This document shows, piece by piece, positions 39,722 through 49,249 of a stretch of 64,000 nucleotides of DNA. The first letter of the stretch is position 1, and each line of letters starts with the position of its first letter. Made by a program: the position numbers and the translations under genes. The notes under the pieces are model-generated. The model was not told where the DNA came from. It made no database searches and saw only the letters and a program-made list of their open reading frames with translations. The DNA lies in NCBI RefSeq assembly GCF_014529935.1, contig NZ_JACVFC010000003.1:372001-436000 (forward strand), in the 5' to 3' direction. This DNA is from Chitinophaga qingshengii. Its GTDB lineage: Bacteria; Bacteroidota; Bacteroidia; Chitinophagales; Chitinophagaceae.

Positions 39722-40816
39722 ATGGAACCACTAAAAGAGATGTTTAACCGTGATTTTTACCGGCATTTTGCGGATGTTTTTGCGAATGCTGATAAAAAAT
39801 TTGACCGGGATAAATTTTACAAAGACGTCACTGACCAGCTGGATACCCGGGAACTGAACGCCCGCCTGCGACACACGGCGGTTACGCTGGGCCTGCATCT
39901 CCCTAAAGATTATAAAAAAGCAATAGCTATATTATGGCAAGCGGCGCCTTCCCTAAAGACCGGCTACACTGCCCTGGTGCTGCCTGATTTTGTGGCGTTG
40001 TATGGAAAAGATCATTTCGATATTTCTATGGAAGCGTTGGAATACTTTACCACACTGGGCTCCGCAGAATTTGCCATCCGGGAGTTTCTGAAAAAGGATT
40101 TTAACCGTACCCTCACGGTGATGAAACAATGGGCGCAACACAAGGACCATCATGTAAGGAGACTGGCATCAGAAGGCAGTCGCCCCCGCCTGCCCTGGTC
40201 TTTTAAGCTCGATGCAATCATTAAAGATCCTTCCCTGACAAGGGATATCCTGGAATCGCTCAAAGCGGATGAAACGCTGTATGTGCGGAAATCGGTGGCC
40301 AATCACCTGAACGATATTTCCAAAGATAACAGCGCCTATATGCTGCAATTGGTGAAAAGCTGGGATGTAGCGCATCCGCATACGGGGTGGATTATCAAAC
40401 ATGCCAGTCGCACGCTGATTAAAAAAGGTGATAAGGACTCCCTATCGGTATTTAGTTTTGAAAAACAGGTGAAGATAAAACTGGACAAATTTAGTCTGAG
40501 CGCCTCTAAAATTAACCTGGGTGACAGTCTGAGTTTCAGTTTTCAGTTGACCAGCGAAAAATCATCTCCCCAAAAACTGGTGATAGACTACGTGGTCCAC
40601 TATCCGAAGTCATCCGGAGAGGTGTCGCAGAAAGTATTTAAACTAAAAGAGGTGGTATTACAACCCGGAGAAAAACTAACCTTCAGCAAAAAGCAGGTAT
40701 TTAAGGATATGACCACCCGGAAACACCATGCAGGCAAACATTTGATCAGTATACAAGTCAATGGTAAAATATATGGAGAGCAGGCATTTCAACTAAAGAT
40801 AATATCCTCAAAGTGA
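39722..40816 (+). CDS. alkC: AlkC-type DNA alkylation-repair glycosylase
   Basis: 364 residues. The N-terminal HEAT-like repeat domain (about 1-245) carries HVRRLASEGSRPRLPW, the hallmark of AlkC within the AlkC/AlkD superfamily, which removes alkylated bases (3-methyladenine, 3-methylcytosine) from DNA. The C-terminal about 115 residues (VKIKLDKFSLSASKINLGDS to the end) look like an immunoglobulin-like beta domain, as in the longer AlkC group. The start lies four bases after the preceding stop. Catalytic residues are not certain by eye. Confidence 0.88.
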   Translation: MEPLKEMFNRDFYRHFADVFANADKKFDRDKFYKDVTDQLDTRELNARLRHTAVTLGLHLPKDYKKAIAILWQAAPSLKTGYTALVLPDFVALYGKDHFDISMEALEYFTTLGSAEFAIREFLKKDFNRTLTVMKQWAQHKDHHVRRLASEGSRPRLPWSFKLDAIIKDPSLTRDILESLKADETLYVRKSVANHLNDISKDNSAYMLQLVKSWDVAHPHTGWIIKHASRTLIKKGDKDSLSVFSFEKQVKIKLDKFSLSASKINLGDSLSFSFQLTSEKSSPQKLVIDYVVHYPKSSGEVSQKVFKLKEVVLQPGEKLTFSKKQVFKDMTTRKHHAGKHLISIQVNGKIYGEQAFQLKIISSK

Positions 40817-40872
40817 ACAATCTGATGAAAAAGTTGTTTCTTAGTGGTTTGTAACCCAACATTTAAACCACT

Positions 40873-41928
40873 ATGAAGTTAACTTTCAAAACCCTCGCCC
40901 TCACGGTTGTTGCCTCCTTGATTGCCATCGGCATTATTTACCCCGGACATGCGTGTACCCGTGTCGTTTACAAAGGCCTTGACGGTTTGTATCTCACTGC
41001 CCGGTCTATGGACTGGAAAGAAGATACGCAGACGGACCTGTGGATTTTTCCCAGGGGTATGTCCCGCAATGGCGAAACCGGTGCGCAGACCGTTAAATGG
41101 AAATCGAAGTATGGCAGCGTGATTTCCGCGGCATACAATATTTGCAGTACTGACGGTATGAATGAAAAAGGTTTGGTGGCCAACCTGCTTTGGCTGGCAG
41201 AATCGAAGTATCCTGATTGGGATAAAAGCAAACCTGGTTTGAGTATCGCCGCCTGGGTTCAGTATGTACTGGACAATTTTGCTACCGTAAAAGAAGCCGT
41301 GGACGAGCTGCAACAGGAGCGTTTCACGATTGTATCGGATAATGTGCCGGGTCAGGCCAGACTGGCTACCCTGCATCTTTCCATCTCCGACGCCAGTGGC
41401 GACAATGCTATCTTTGAATACATCGAAGGCAAACTGGTAATCCATCACGACACTGCTTACCAGGTAATGACCAATTCACCGGCATACGAAAAACAACTGG
41501 CACTGAATGAGTACTGGAAAGAGATTGGCGGCACTACTATGCTGCCCGGTACTAACAGGGCTGCCGACCGTTTTGTGCGTGCCTCCTTTTATACCAGTGC
41601 GATTCCTAAAACAAAAGATTATCGTTTGGCCGCTGCCAGTGTGTTTAGCGTGATCCGTAACTGTTCCGTACCGTTCGGTATTACCACCCCTGATCAGCCC
41701 AATATTTCTTCCACCCGTTGGAGAACCGTATCTGATCAGAAGAACCTGATCTATTATTTTGAATCGGCGCTGACACCAAATACTTTTTGGGTGGATTTTA
41801 AAGACGTGAATTTCTCTTCCAAAGGAGGTGTACGAAAACTGACACTGACGAAAGGGGAGGTTTACGCCGGCAATGTAGCCAGGTCGTTCGTTAAAAGTTC
41901 ACCATTCCGTTTTCTGGGCCCGCAATAG
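40873..41928 (+). CDS. Linear amide C-N hydrolase (choloylglycine hydrolase/penicillin V acylase family)
   Basis: 351 residues. The signal peptide ends at GHA|C, leaving Cys28 as the new N-terminal nucleophile, as required for this Ntn-hydrolase family. Arg44 and Asp47 in TARSMDW match conserved active-site positions. Further family segments are SVISAAYNICSTDGMNEKGL (the usual GMNE turn) and VMTNSPAYEKQL. Members hydrolyse bile-salt, penicillin or acyl-homoserine-lactone amides; the substrate is open here. Periplasmic. Followed by a terminator. Confidence 0.92.
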   Translation: MKLTFKTLALTVVASLIAIGIIYPGHACTRVVYKGLDGLYLTARSMDWKEDTQTDLWIFPRGMSRNGETGAQTVKWKSKYGSVISAAYNICSTDGMNEKGLVANLLWLAESKYPDWDKSKPGLSIAAWVQYVLDNFATVKEAVDELQQERFTIVSDNVPGQARLATLHLSISDASGDNAIFEYIEGKLVIHHDTAYQVMTNSPAYEKQLALNEYWKEIGGTTMLPGTNRAADRFVRASFYTSAIPKTKDYRLAAASVFSVIRNCSVPFGITTPDQPNISSTRWRTVSDQKNLIYYFESALTPNTFWVDFKDVNFSSKGGVRKLTLTKGEVYAGNVARSFVKSSPFRFLGPQ

Positions 41929-41943
41929 CGAGCCCTTTTTTTT
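41916..41943 (+). terminator. Intrinsic terminator overlapping the stop codon
   Basis: GGGC-C-CGC and GCG-A-GCCC pair with one mismatch around AATA, followed by eight T. The stop codon of the amidase gene lies inside the hairpin. Confidence 0.7.
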
Positions 41944-42035
41944 GCCCTGTTTTTTAATAAAATGTTATCAGGGATGCCTATACGCAATTTAACCAGCCAT
42001 TTTTACTAATTTGCCCTTTGATCAACCGAGGGGGA

Positions 42036-42587
42036 ATGCCTGATATTTTACAGTTACAGTTAGGGGATGCAGCCGCTTTTGAAGCCGTATACCGGGAGTA
42101 CCACACCCGTGTGTATGGGTTTCTGTGGCGCTATACCCGTGAGACGACGATATGTGAGGAACTGGTACAGGAGGTTTTTGTAAAGCTGTGGTCCAGCCGA
42201 AAAAGTTTGAATCCCGCGATAGCACTGACGACACAGTTGTTTCAGATAGCCAAGACCGTATTTATCGATTATCACCGCCGCACGAGCAGGCGTATCCGTT
42301 ATATTCATATGACCGAGCATCTGGCAGAAGATGCTGCCATACAGCCAGGTGTACGGGATATCGCCCTGATGCGGCAGGTATCTACCGTGATTGACACGTT
42401 ACCGCCTGTACGCCGGGAAGTGTTCCTGCTGGGCAAAGTACAGGGGCTCACCTATCCCGAGATCGCCCGGGAGTTATCTATCTCTCCTAAAACCGTAGAA
42501 GGCCATATGTCCAAAGCGCTGAAATTTCTTCGCCACCGCCTGGGAGGCTTGCTGCACCTGGTTTTGCTGTGGTTATGCCAGCTCTGA
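42036..42587 (+). CDS. ECF RNA polymerase sigma factor (Bacteroidota FecI-like)
   Basis: 183 residues from the ATG at 42036; an in-frame TTG at 42018 is an alternative. Region sigma2 (about 12-75: AFEAVYREYHTRVYGFLWRY, ICEELVQEVFVKLW) and region sigma4 (about 115-170: LPPVRREVFLLGKVQGLTYP, ISPKTVEGHMSKALKFLR). The hydrophobic C-terminal tail (LLHLVLLWLCQL) is common in this group. It probably directs transcription of the SusC/SusD pair downstream and is controlled by the FecR gene 72 bases after it. Confidence 0.93.
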   Translation: MPDILQLQLGDAAAFEAVYREYHTRVYGFLWRYTRETTICEELVQEVFVKLWSSRKSLNPAIALTTQLFQIAKTVFIDYHRRTSRRIRYIHMTEHLAEDAAIQPGVRDIALMRQVSTVIDTLPPVRREVFLLGKVQGLTYPEIARELSISPKTVEGHMSKALKFLRHRLGGLLHLVLLWLCQL

Positions 42588-42659
42588 ATACTTTTTCCTG
42601 AAAAAATATTTTTCCGGCAGTAGGGGTGTTTTACCTCATCCTACGTATAACCTTATCAA

Positions 42660-43694
42660 ATGCCCATTTCAACCGAACAGATCGCACGATACCTGGAAGG
42701 CCGTTGTGCACCGGCCGAACAGCGGGAGATCGCTGATTACCTGCAAGCCCACCCGGAGGTACTGGAGCAATTCCTGGACCAGCAGGGATGGGGCGCAGAG
42801 ATCACTTTACCCGAAGAACAATCGGAGCGAATGCTGACAGCTATCCGTCGCCGTACCGTGCATACCCGCAGCCGCAGGATACTGTGGCCGCTTGTGGGCG
42901 CCGTTGCTGCGGCGGCCATTGCCGGGATCATGATATGGTACAGGCCTGTGGGAGAACAGCCGGTCCACCGCGCATCCGCACCCATAGCGCAGGCGCCTGT
43001 AAAAAAAGCGCCGGCTGTCACCGTACTGCATATATATAATAACGCAGACAGTGTGGTACGCCTGCCGGACGGTTCCCTCGCCACTTTGCGGTCATCGGCG
43101 GAACTGCGCTATGACAGCGATTATGGCCGCCAACACCGCAACCTGCAACTGAGCGGCGAAGCGGTTTTTGATGTGGCGTCGCAGGCAGCATTGCCTTTTA
43201 CGGTGCATAGCGGCAACGTCAGCACTACCGCACTGGGCACTGTATTTATGGTGAGTGCACCGGAACATACACACCGGGTGAAAGTGAGGTTGCTGAGTGG
43301 TAAAGTGGTGGTGAAAATGAAGGACAGTCCCGGTACCTACCTGGCGCCAGGACAGGAATTGGCCTGGAATGAAACCAGTAACAAACTGGCGGTATATGCC
43401 TGGAAACAGCCTGTGAAGCCGGCGGCAGCTACTCCGGTAGCGATGCCGGAAGCAACAGTGCTGATGCATGACGGACAGATAGAATTTGTCAAATGTCCGG
43501 TGGGAGAGGTGTTCAGCGTATTACGCCGGGAATACGGGTTGCAGATAACAGCCCGGCCGGAAGACCTGAAAGGATGTTTCTTCAGTGGAACACTGATCGG
43601 GCAACAGGAAGCCGATGATGTTATATATACGATAGTAGCATTAAACCAACTAACATTGACAAAAGATAACACCGGTTATCACATCCGTAAATAG
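42660..43694 (+). CDS. FecR-family anti-sigma factor
   Basis: 344 residues. A cytoplasmic N-terminal sigma-binding part (1 to about 72, with CAPAEQREIADYLQAHPE), a transmembrane helix (about 74-93), a periplasmic FecR domain (about 120-235: VRLPDGSLATLRSSAELRY, LSGEAVFDV, TALGTVFMV) and a C-terminal DUF4974 domain (about 268-343). It would hold the preceding sigma factor until a signal arrives from an outer-membrane receptor. The SusC gene starts 86 bases later, but that receptor lacks the usual STN signalling domain. Confidence 0.94.
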   Translation: MPISTEQIARYLEGRCAPAEQREIADYLQAHPEVLEQFLDQQGWGAEITLPEEQSERMLTAIRRRTVHTRSRRILWPLVGAVAAAAIAGIMIWYRPVGEQPVHRASAPIAQAPVKKAPAVTVLHIYNNADSVVRLPDGSLATLRSSAELRYDSDYGRQHRNLQLSGEAVFDVASQAALPFTVHSGNVSTTALGTVFMVSAPEHTHRVKVRLLSGKVVVKMKDSPGTYLAPGQELAWNETSNKLAVYAWKQPVKPAAATPVAMPEATVLMHDGQIEFVKCPVGEVFSVLRREYGLQITARPEDLKGCFFSGTLIGQQEADDVIYTIVALNQLTLTKDNTGYHIRK

Positions 43695-43780
43695 TCCAAC
43701 TTTTTAAAGTCACCTACAGATAACAGGTTATTCATGCATGGCTGAATAGCGAGGCAGTGCTATGCCATAAAACAAACGTT

Positions 43781-46700
43781 ATGATGATCAGATTTACAAA
43801 ACAGTCTCTCCGCAGAGGCAGCTGGCTTTTTATTTCCCTATGGCTGCTGGCACTGACGGTACAAGCGCAAACCGGTGGCGGCACCATCACCGGCGTAGTT
43901 AAAAATGAGAAAGGCGAAACATTGCCCGGCGTAACCGTTGGCATTATGAACGCGGATTCCACTTTCCGCAAAGGACAGGTAACAGACGCCCAGGGCGTGT
44001 TCCTCATCACCGGTATCCCTGCCGGCGGTCCTTACGCAGTTTCGTTTACTTCTATCGGTTATATCAAACAACAGTCGAGGAATCACCGGCTGGCCGAAGG
44101 AGAAAAAGTATCCCTGCTAATCCGTCTGAAAGAATCCGCCACAGAGCTGAACCAGCTGGTGGTGATCGGTTACGGTACGCAGAAAAAAAGTGACGTATCT
44201 ACCTCCATCACTACCGTCAACACCGATTTTATTGGTAAACAGTCTATCCTTCGCGCTGAGCAGGCCTTACAAGGCAGTGCTCCCGGTGTACTGGTACTGA
44301 GCCCTTCCGGTCAGCCTGGTGAAAAACCGATGATCCGTATCCGTGGTACAGGTACCAATAAAAACCCAGATCCGCTGTATATCGTGGACGGTTTCCCGGT
44401 GAATGACATAGAATACCTCAACCCTAATGATATTGAACGGATGGATGTGCTGAAAGATGCCGCTTCCGCCGCTATCTACGGCGCCCGTGGAGCCAACGGC
44501 GTAGTGCTTATCACCACTAAAAGCGGCAAGAAAGGTCCTGCCCGTGTCAACTACGACGGCTACTATGGCATCCAGAATGCCTGGCGTAAAGTGCCGGTGC
44601 TGAATGGTACCGAATACGCGGAAATGATGAATGAAGGCGCCCGCAACGCCAACCAGGCAGCTCCTTTTGCCAATCCGGCCCAATACGGTCAGGGTACCAA
44701 CTGGCAGGATGCTACCTTTACCAAAAACGCACCCATCACCAGTCATAACGTATCCGTGAGCGGCGGCAACGAAAACTCCACTTACTTCACCTCGTTTTCC
44801 TACTTCGGCCAGCAGGGTATCGTAGGTGGCGACAGGTCACAGTTTGAACGTTACACCATCCGTTTAAACGGTGATCAGAAAGTAAAAGATTTTCTGCGAG
44901 TAGGCGTGAGCTTAAGTTATATGAACACCACCAGCCGTGGTATCAATGCTAACGCGGATTACGGCGGGGTACTCAACAATGCCATCAACCTGGACCCACT
45001 CACACCCCTGTACGAAACAGATAGCAATAAACTGAAAAATCCGGTACTGTACCCGGTAAACGCCATCCGCAACCGTGGTCAGGTATATGGTATATCTTCT
45101 ATCATTACGGATGGTCCTACCAACCCGGTAGCCGCTATGCAGCTGGCTAACGGCAAAAACAAAAATGACAAGATCCTGGGTAATGCCTACGGAGAAGTAG
45201 ATCTGATGAAAGGATTAAAATTCCGTTCGTCCCTGGGTATTGAAGTCAACAACTACAGCAGCAGCAGTTTTACGCCGGAGTATTATCTCAACAGCGGTTC
45301 TAAAACCGATGTGAGCCTGGTTGGTAAAGGTTTCTCCCGCCGGTATACCTGGCAGGTAGAAAACGTGTTATCCTACAATCGCAGCTTTGGTAAACACAAT
45401 ATCCAGGCGTTGTTGGGGCATACCGCGCTGAAATCCACCTTTGAAAATATGAACGGTTCCCGTCCGGACCTGATCACCAGCGATCCGAACATGGCCTACA
45501 TTGACCTGGCTACCAACGAAACGCTCAACAAAGTAAGCGGTGGCGCAGATGTACGCGCCTTGCTCTCTTACTTTGGCCGTGCTGCCTACGACTATGATGG
45601 TAAATACCTTTTGTCCGCTACGCTGCGCCGTGATGGTTCTTCCCGTTTCGGCCGCAATAATCCGTTCGCAACCTTTCCTTCCGTATCCGGTGGATGGGTA
45701 TTGTCCAAAGAGCAGTTTTATACCTCCAATACCGTTACTTTCCTGAAGCTGCGTGCTTCCTGGGGACAGAACGGTAATGAAAACATCGGCGACAACTCCT
45801 TCCCCTGGGCAGCCGGCATGGTACTCGGTAACGGCTATACGTTTATCAAACCTACCGGAGAAGAATATTATCTCAATGGCGTAGCATCCGGCGCCGTGCC
45901 TAATCCGAACCTCAAGTGGGAAACCTCTGAGCAGACAAACTTTGGTGTGGACATGGAACTGTGGAAAGGTAAACTGGCCGTAACAGCAGACTATTATATG
46001 AAGAATACAATCGGGTTGTTGTTCAACCCGCCGATCACCGCTATCGTGGGTAACCCATCGCCCTATGTGAATGGTGGTTCCGTCTCCAACAAAGGCGTGG
46101 AGCTGGGTATCACCTACAAACAACAGGTAAATAAAGACCTGAGTTTCAATGTAACGGTAAATGGTGCTTACAATAAAAATAACGTCACCGCGATCAACAA
46201 CGCCGCCAAAGCAGTGGCGGGTACCGGGTTTATCGGCGCAGGCGCTGTTACCCGTATGGAAGTAGGTTATCCGATCGGTTACCTGTGGGGCTACCGTACC
46301 GCCGGTATCTTCCAGAACCAGAAAGAAATTGATGAATATGTAGGTCCGGACGGTAAGAAGATCCAGGCCAAGGCGGTACCCGGCGACCTGAAGTTCGTGG
46401 ACCTCAACGGCGACGGTAAACTGGATATCAAAGACAAAACCATCATCGGCGATCCTAACCCGGATGTAACCGCCGGTTTGAACCTGAACCTTACCTACAA
46501 ACGTTTCGACTTCAGCATGTTTGCTGTAGGGATGTTCGGTCATCAGCTGCTGAATGGCCTGTATCGCTACGATATCAAAATGGCCAATATGCCGCGTGAA
46601 TACCTCGATAGATGGACCGGAGAAGGTTCCGCCGCCAAATATCCCCGTTTCACTTTTGCTGACAACAACGGTAACCACAACAACGTGTCTGACGTGTATG

Positions 46701-46948
46701 TAGAAAACGCCAGCTTCGTACGCATCAAAAACATCCAGATCGGTTATACACTGGCAGAGAACCTGGTGAAAAAAGCGAAACTGAACAATCTGCGTGTATA
46801 CATGGCCGTAGACAATCCTTTCACTTTCACGAAGTACACCGGTTTTGATCCTGAGATCGGCGCGCGCGATGCCCTCAACCTGGGCGTGGACCGTGGCGTG
46901 TATCCACAGGCAAGAACTTTCCGTGCAGGCGTAAACGTTAACTTATAA
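43781..46948 (+). CDS. SusC/RagA-family TonB-dependent receptor without STN domain
   Basis: 1055 residues from the ATG at 43781. Signal peptide (to about residue 30, VQAQ), CarboxypepD_reg-like domain (about 35-115: GTITGVVKNEKGETLPGVTV), TonB-box-like ELNQLVVIGYGTQ, plug (DAASAAIYGARGANGVVLIT, the SusC signature) and a 22-stranded beta-barrel ending FRAGVNVNL. It imports glycans or glycan pieces together with the SusD lipoprotein encoded 14 bases later. Unlike the second SusC of this window it has no N-terminal STN domain, so how it would signal to FecR is unclear. Confidence 0.96.
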   Translation: MMIRFTKQSLRRGSWLFISLWLLALTVQAQTGGGTITGVVKNEKGETLPGVTVGIMNADSTFRKGQVTDAQGVFLITGIPAGGPYAVSFTSIGYIKQQSRNHRLAEGEKVSLLIRLKESATELNQLVVIGYGTQKKSDVSTSITTVNTDFIGKQSILRAEQALQGSAPGVLVLSPSGQPGEKPMIRIRGTGTNKNPDPLYIVDGFPVNDIEYLNPNDIERMDVLKDAASAAIYGARGANGVVLITTKSGKKGPARVNYDGYYGIQNAWRKVPVLNGTEYAEMMNEGARNANQAAPFANPAQYGQGTNWQDATFTKNAPITSHNVSVSGGNENSTYFTSFSYFGQQGIVGGDRSQFERYTIRLNGDQKVKDFLRVGVSLSYMNTTSRGINANADYGGVLNNAINLDPLTPLYETDSNKLKNPVLYPVNAIRNRGQVYGISSIITDGPTNPVAAMQLANGKNKNDKILGNAYGEVDLMKGLKFRSSLGIEVNNYSSSSFTPEYYLNSGSKTDVSLVGKGFSRRYTWQVENVLSYNRSFGKHNIQALLGHTALKSTFENMNGSRPDLITSDPNMAYIDLATNETLNKVSGGADVRALLSYFGRAAYDYDGKYLLSATLRRDGSSRFGRNNPFATFPSVSGGWVLSKEQFYTSNTVTFLKLRASWGQNGNENIGDNSFPWAAGMVLGNGYTFIKPTGEEYYLNGVASGAVPNPNLKWETSEQTNFGVDMELWKGKLAVTADYYMKNTIGLLFNPPITAIVGNPSPYVNGGSVSNKGVELGITYKQQVNKDLSFNVTVNGAYNKNNVTAINNAAKAVAGTGFIGAGAVTRMEVGYPIGYLWGYRTAGIFQNQKEIDEYVGPDGKKIQAKAVPGDLKFVDLNGDGKLDIKDKTIIGDPNPDVTAGLNLNLTYKRFDFSMFAVGMFGHQLLNGLYRYDIKMANMPREYLDRWTGEGSAAKYPRFTFADNNGNHNNVSDVYVENASFVRIKNIQIGYTLAENLVKKAKLNNLRVYMAVDNPFTFTKYTGFDPEIGARDALNLGVDRGVYPQARTFRAGVNVNL

Positions 46949-46962
46949 TTCCTCTTACAAGT

Positions 46963-48528
46963 ATGAAAACAAGATTCCGTTATATAAAACACGTATGTGT
47001 GTCGTTGTTGCTGGCAGGCAGCGGTTGTACCAAATCCTTCCTGGAGCTGGACCCGCCTTCCCAGATCGTGGAGAGTAACTTTTTCCGTAATGAAAAAGAA
47101 GCCAACCAGGCGTTGGCAGGTGTATACCATGTGTTGCAGTGGAACCAGTGGATGGGCTTCCATCCCAGTCATTGCTGGAGCGAGGCTGCATCTGATGATG
47201 CCTACTCCGGTGGCGGCAGTCAGAGCGATGGCGTAGGTATCAAAGGTATAGATCAGTTCAGGACCGTTACCATCGGCGACCAGACCTACCGCGGACTGTG
47301 GTCTATCTATTACGCCGGTATTGCACGCGCCAATGTGTATCTTGATAAAATCGGCGCTGTTACTGCTTCCGATGAGTTTAAACGTGTAACCACCGCAGAA
47401 GCGAAGTTCCTGCGTGCCTACTTTTATTTCGAACTGGTACGCTGGTACGAAAACGTGCCGCTGGTGACCGCTCCGTTGATCGATGCCAACCAATATAACC
47501 AACCGCAGGCCAAGCCGGAAGCTGTGTTTAACCAGATCGCCAAAGACCTCGAAGAAGCTATGGCAGATCTGCCGAAAAGCACCCAACGCGCTGTGGGCGG
47601 GCATGCCACTCATTGGGGCGCTAAAGCCCTGATGGCCCGTGTATATCTTTTCTACAAAGGGGTATACAACCAGGATTTACAGGCCGGTTCCAGGGTGATC
47701 AACAAAGCCATCGCGAGACAATATCTCGAAGACATCATTAGCCAGGGCGGCTTTAAGCTGGCCGATGATTTTGCCGGCATGTGGCGCAGAGCAGGGGAGT
47801 TTGGTACAGAATCGATCTTTGAAGTGTCCCATAGTGGCCTGATTACCGTAAGCAACGTGAATGATCAGCGTTTTGGCCAGGGTAACCTCAGCGTACATAT
47901 GTTTGCACCGAGAGGTATCAACGATCCGGTGTATACCGCAGGTTGGAGCTACAGCACTATTACCCAATCGCTGTACGATGAGTTTGAACCCAACGACCCG
48001 CGCCGGGATATGACCATCCTGTATGGTAACAGCTTTAGCGCTATTGCCAAAAGCTGGCAGTATACCGGTTACTTCAACAAAAAATATGCGACCCATATTG
48101 AATACAAAGCAGGCGCCAACAGTGATGCCAACTGGGGCAACAACTACCGTGCTATCCGTTATGCCGATGTATTGCTGATGGCAGCGGAACTGTGGCTGGG
48201 AGAAGACCAGGGCAAAGCAGATACTTACCTGAACCTGGTAAGAGCCCGTGTGAAGATGCCTGCGGTAGTGGCTACTACAGAAAGCATCCGACACGAGCGC
48301 CGGGTAGAGTTTGCCGGAGAAGGTATCCGTTACTGGGACCTGCTGCGCTACGGTCTCGACTATGCGAAAAAAGCGATCGATGCTTCCAGCAAAAGAGGAC
48401 CGGAATATGACGGTGATCAAAGCCGCTTTACCATGGATTGGGACGTTTCCAAGCGGGGCAGATTGCCTATCCCGCAGCAGGAAGTAGATATTGCCAACGG
48501 AGTGTTAATGCAGAATCCCGGGTATTAA
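46963..48528 (+). CDS. SusD/RagB-family nutrient-binding lipoprotein
   Basis: 521 residues with lipobox around Cys22 (LLAGSGCTKS). Family features are SFLELDPPSQIVESNFFRNE at the start, four TPR-like helical pairs, and the C-terminal segment SIRHERRVEFAGEGIRYWDL plus a final QNPGY, as in nearly all SusD proteins. It forms the lid that binds glycans over the SusC barrel at the cell surface. Co-transcribed with SusC. No glycoside hydrolase gene follows; a terminator and an unrelated methyltransferase come next. Confidence 0.96.
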   Translation: MKTRFRYIKHVCVSLLLAGSGCTKSFLELDPPSQIVESNFFRNEKEANQALAGVYHVLQWNQWMGFHPSHCWSEAASDDAYSGGGSQSDGVGIKGIDQFRTVTIGDQTYRGLWSIYYAGIARANVYLDKIGAVTASDEFKRVTTAEAKFLRAYFYFELVRWYENVPLVTAPLIDANQYNQPQAKPEAVFNQIAKDLEEAMADLPKSTQRAVGGHATHWGAKALMARVYLFYKGVYNQDLQAGSRVINKAIARQYLEDIISQGGFKLADDFAGMWRRAGEFGTESIFEVSHSGLITVSNVNDQRFGQGNLSVHMFAPRGINDPVYTAGWSYSTITQSLYDEFEPNDPRRDMTILYGNSFSAIAKSWQYTGYFNKKYATHIEYKAGANSDANWGNNYRAIRYADVLLMAAELWLGEDQGKADTYLNLVRARVKMPAVVATTESIRHERRVEFAGEGIRYWDLLRYGLDYAKKAIDASSKRGPEYDGDQSRFTMDWDVSKRGRLPIPQQEVDIANGVLMQNPGY

Positions 48529-48550
48529 AGACCGGATGTTTGGATTGGAT

Positions 48551-48583
48551 AAAGCTACCAGCGTTTGCTGGTAGCTTTTTTTT
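48551..48583 (+). terminator. Strong intrinsic terminator of the first SusCD locus
   Basis: AAAGCTACCAGC/GCTGGTAGCTTT perfect 12-base stem around GTTT, then a T-run. Confidence 0.9.
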
Positions 48584-48607
48584 ATCTTTATTATAAATGA
48601 TATTCCC

Positions 48608-49249
48608 ATGGATGACAAAAACGCCCAGGTAGTACAGCTGTTTGGCAAAAATGCCCAACTCTATGAGCAGAAGTTCATGAATGTGCAATCCTACCACGAT
48701 GCGCTCGATATTTTTTGTCGCAGTATTACCCGGGAACAGGCGTCTATTCTGGAACTGGCCTGCGGCCCGGGTAATATCACGCAGTACTTATTGCGGCAAC
48801 GGCCCGGTTTCAGGATACTGGGTACCGACCTGTCGCCCGCCATGCTGGAGCTTGCCCGTAAAAACAACCCGGGGACAACGTTTCAGTTGCTGGATTGCAA
48901 CGACATCACCACCTTGCCGGACCGTTACGACGGTATTGTAGTCGGGTTTCTATTGCCGTACCTCTCCCGGGAGGCAACGGACAAGCTGTTCCAGGATGCC
49001 GCCAGCATGCTGCACCCCGGAGGAGTATTATACCTCAGTACCATGGAGGACGACTATACGAAATCGGGCTGGCGGACTTCCAGTACCGGGGACCAATACT
49101 ACCAGTATTTTCACGACGCCGCCTGGTTAAAGGAAACCTTGCACAAACGGGGCTTCCGCCTGATTGACGAGCAAAGGAAAACTACACCCGGTCCGGACGG
49201 TGCGCCGGTGACGGATCTTATACTGATTGCAGGAAAGCTGGAGTGTTAA
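48608..49249 (+). CDS. Class I SAM-dependent methyltransferase
   Basis: 213 residues. Motif I ILELACGPGNITQYLL binds S-adenosylmethionine; GTDLSPAMLELARKN follows with the acidic residue at the end of strand 2, then FQLLDCNDITTLP and a motif IV-like stretch YDGIVVGFLLPYL. The substrate is unknown; sequences of this shape methylate small molecules. The stop overlaps the convergent DoxX gene by four bases. Confidence 0.9.
   Translation: MDDKNAQVVQLFGKNAQLYEQKFMNVQSYHDALDIFCRSITREQASILELACGPGNITQYLLRQRPGFRILGTDLSPAMLELARKNNPGTTFQLLDCNDITTLPDRYDGIVVGFLLPYLSREATDKLFQDAASMLHPGGVLYLSTMEDDYTKSGWRTSSTGDQYYQYFHDAAWLKETLHKRGFRLIDEQRKTTPGPDGAPVTDLILIAGKLEC

Noticed and set aside
43729-43748. TATTCA/TGAATA dyad before the first SusC gene
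   Set aside because: Six-base AT-rich arms with an 8-base spacer are expected by chance at this length and no promoter box is aligned with it.
45368-46678. Long open frame on the minus strand inside the first SusC gene
   Set aside because: It is the antisense shadow of a clear SusC coding sequence; its composition (repeated Val/Gly/Phe with no family match) follows from the codon bias of the plus strand.
42036-48528. Complete polysaccharide utilisation locus
   Set aside because: Only sigma, FecR, SusC and SusD are present; no glycoside hydrolase or lyase follows, so a substrate cannot be assigned and full PUL status is not claimed.
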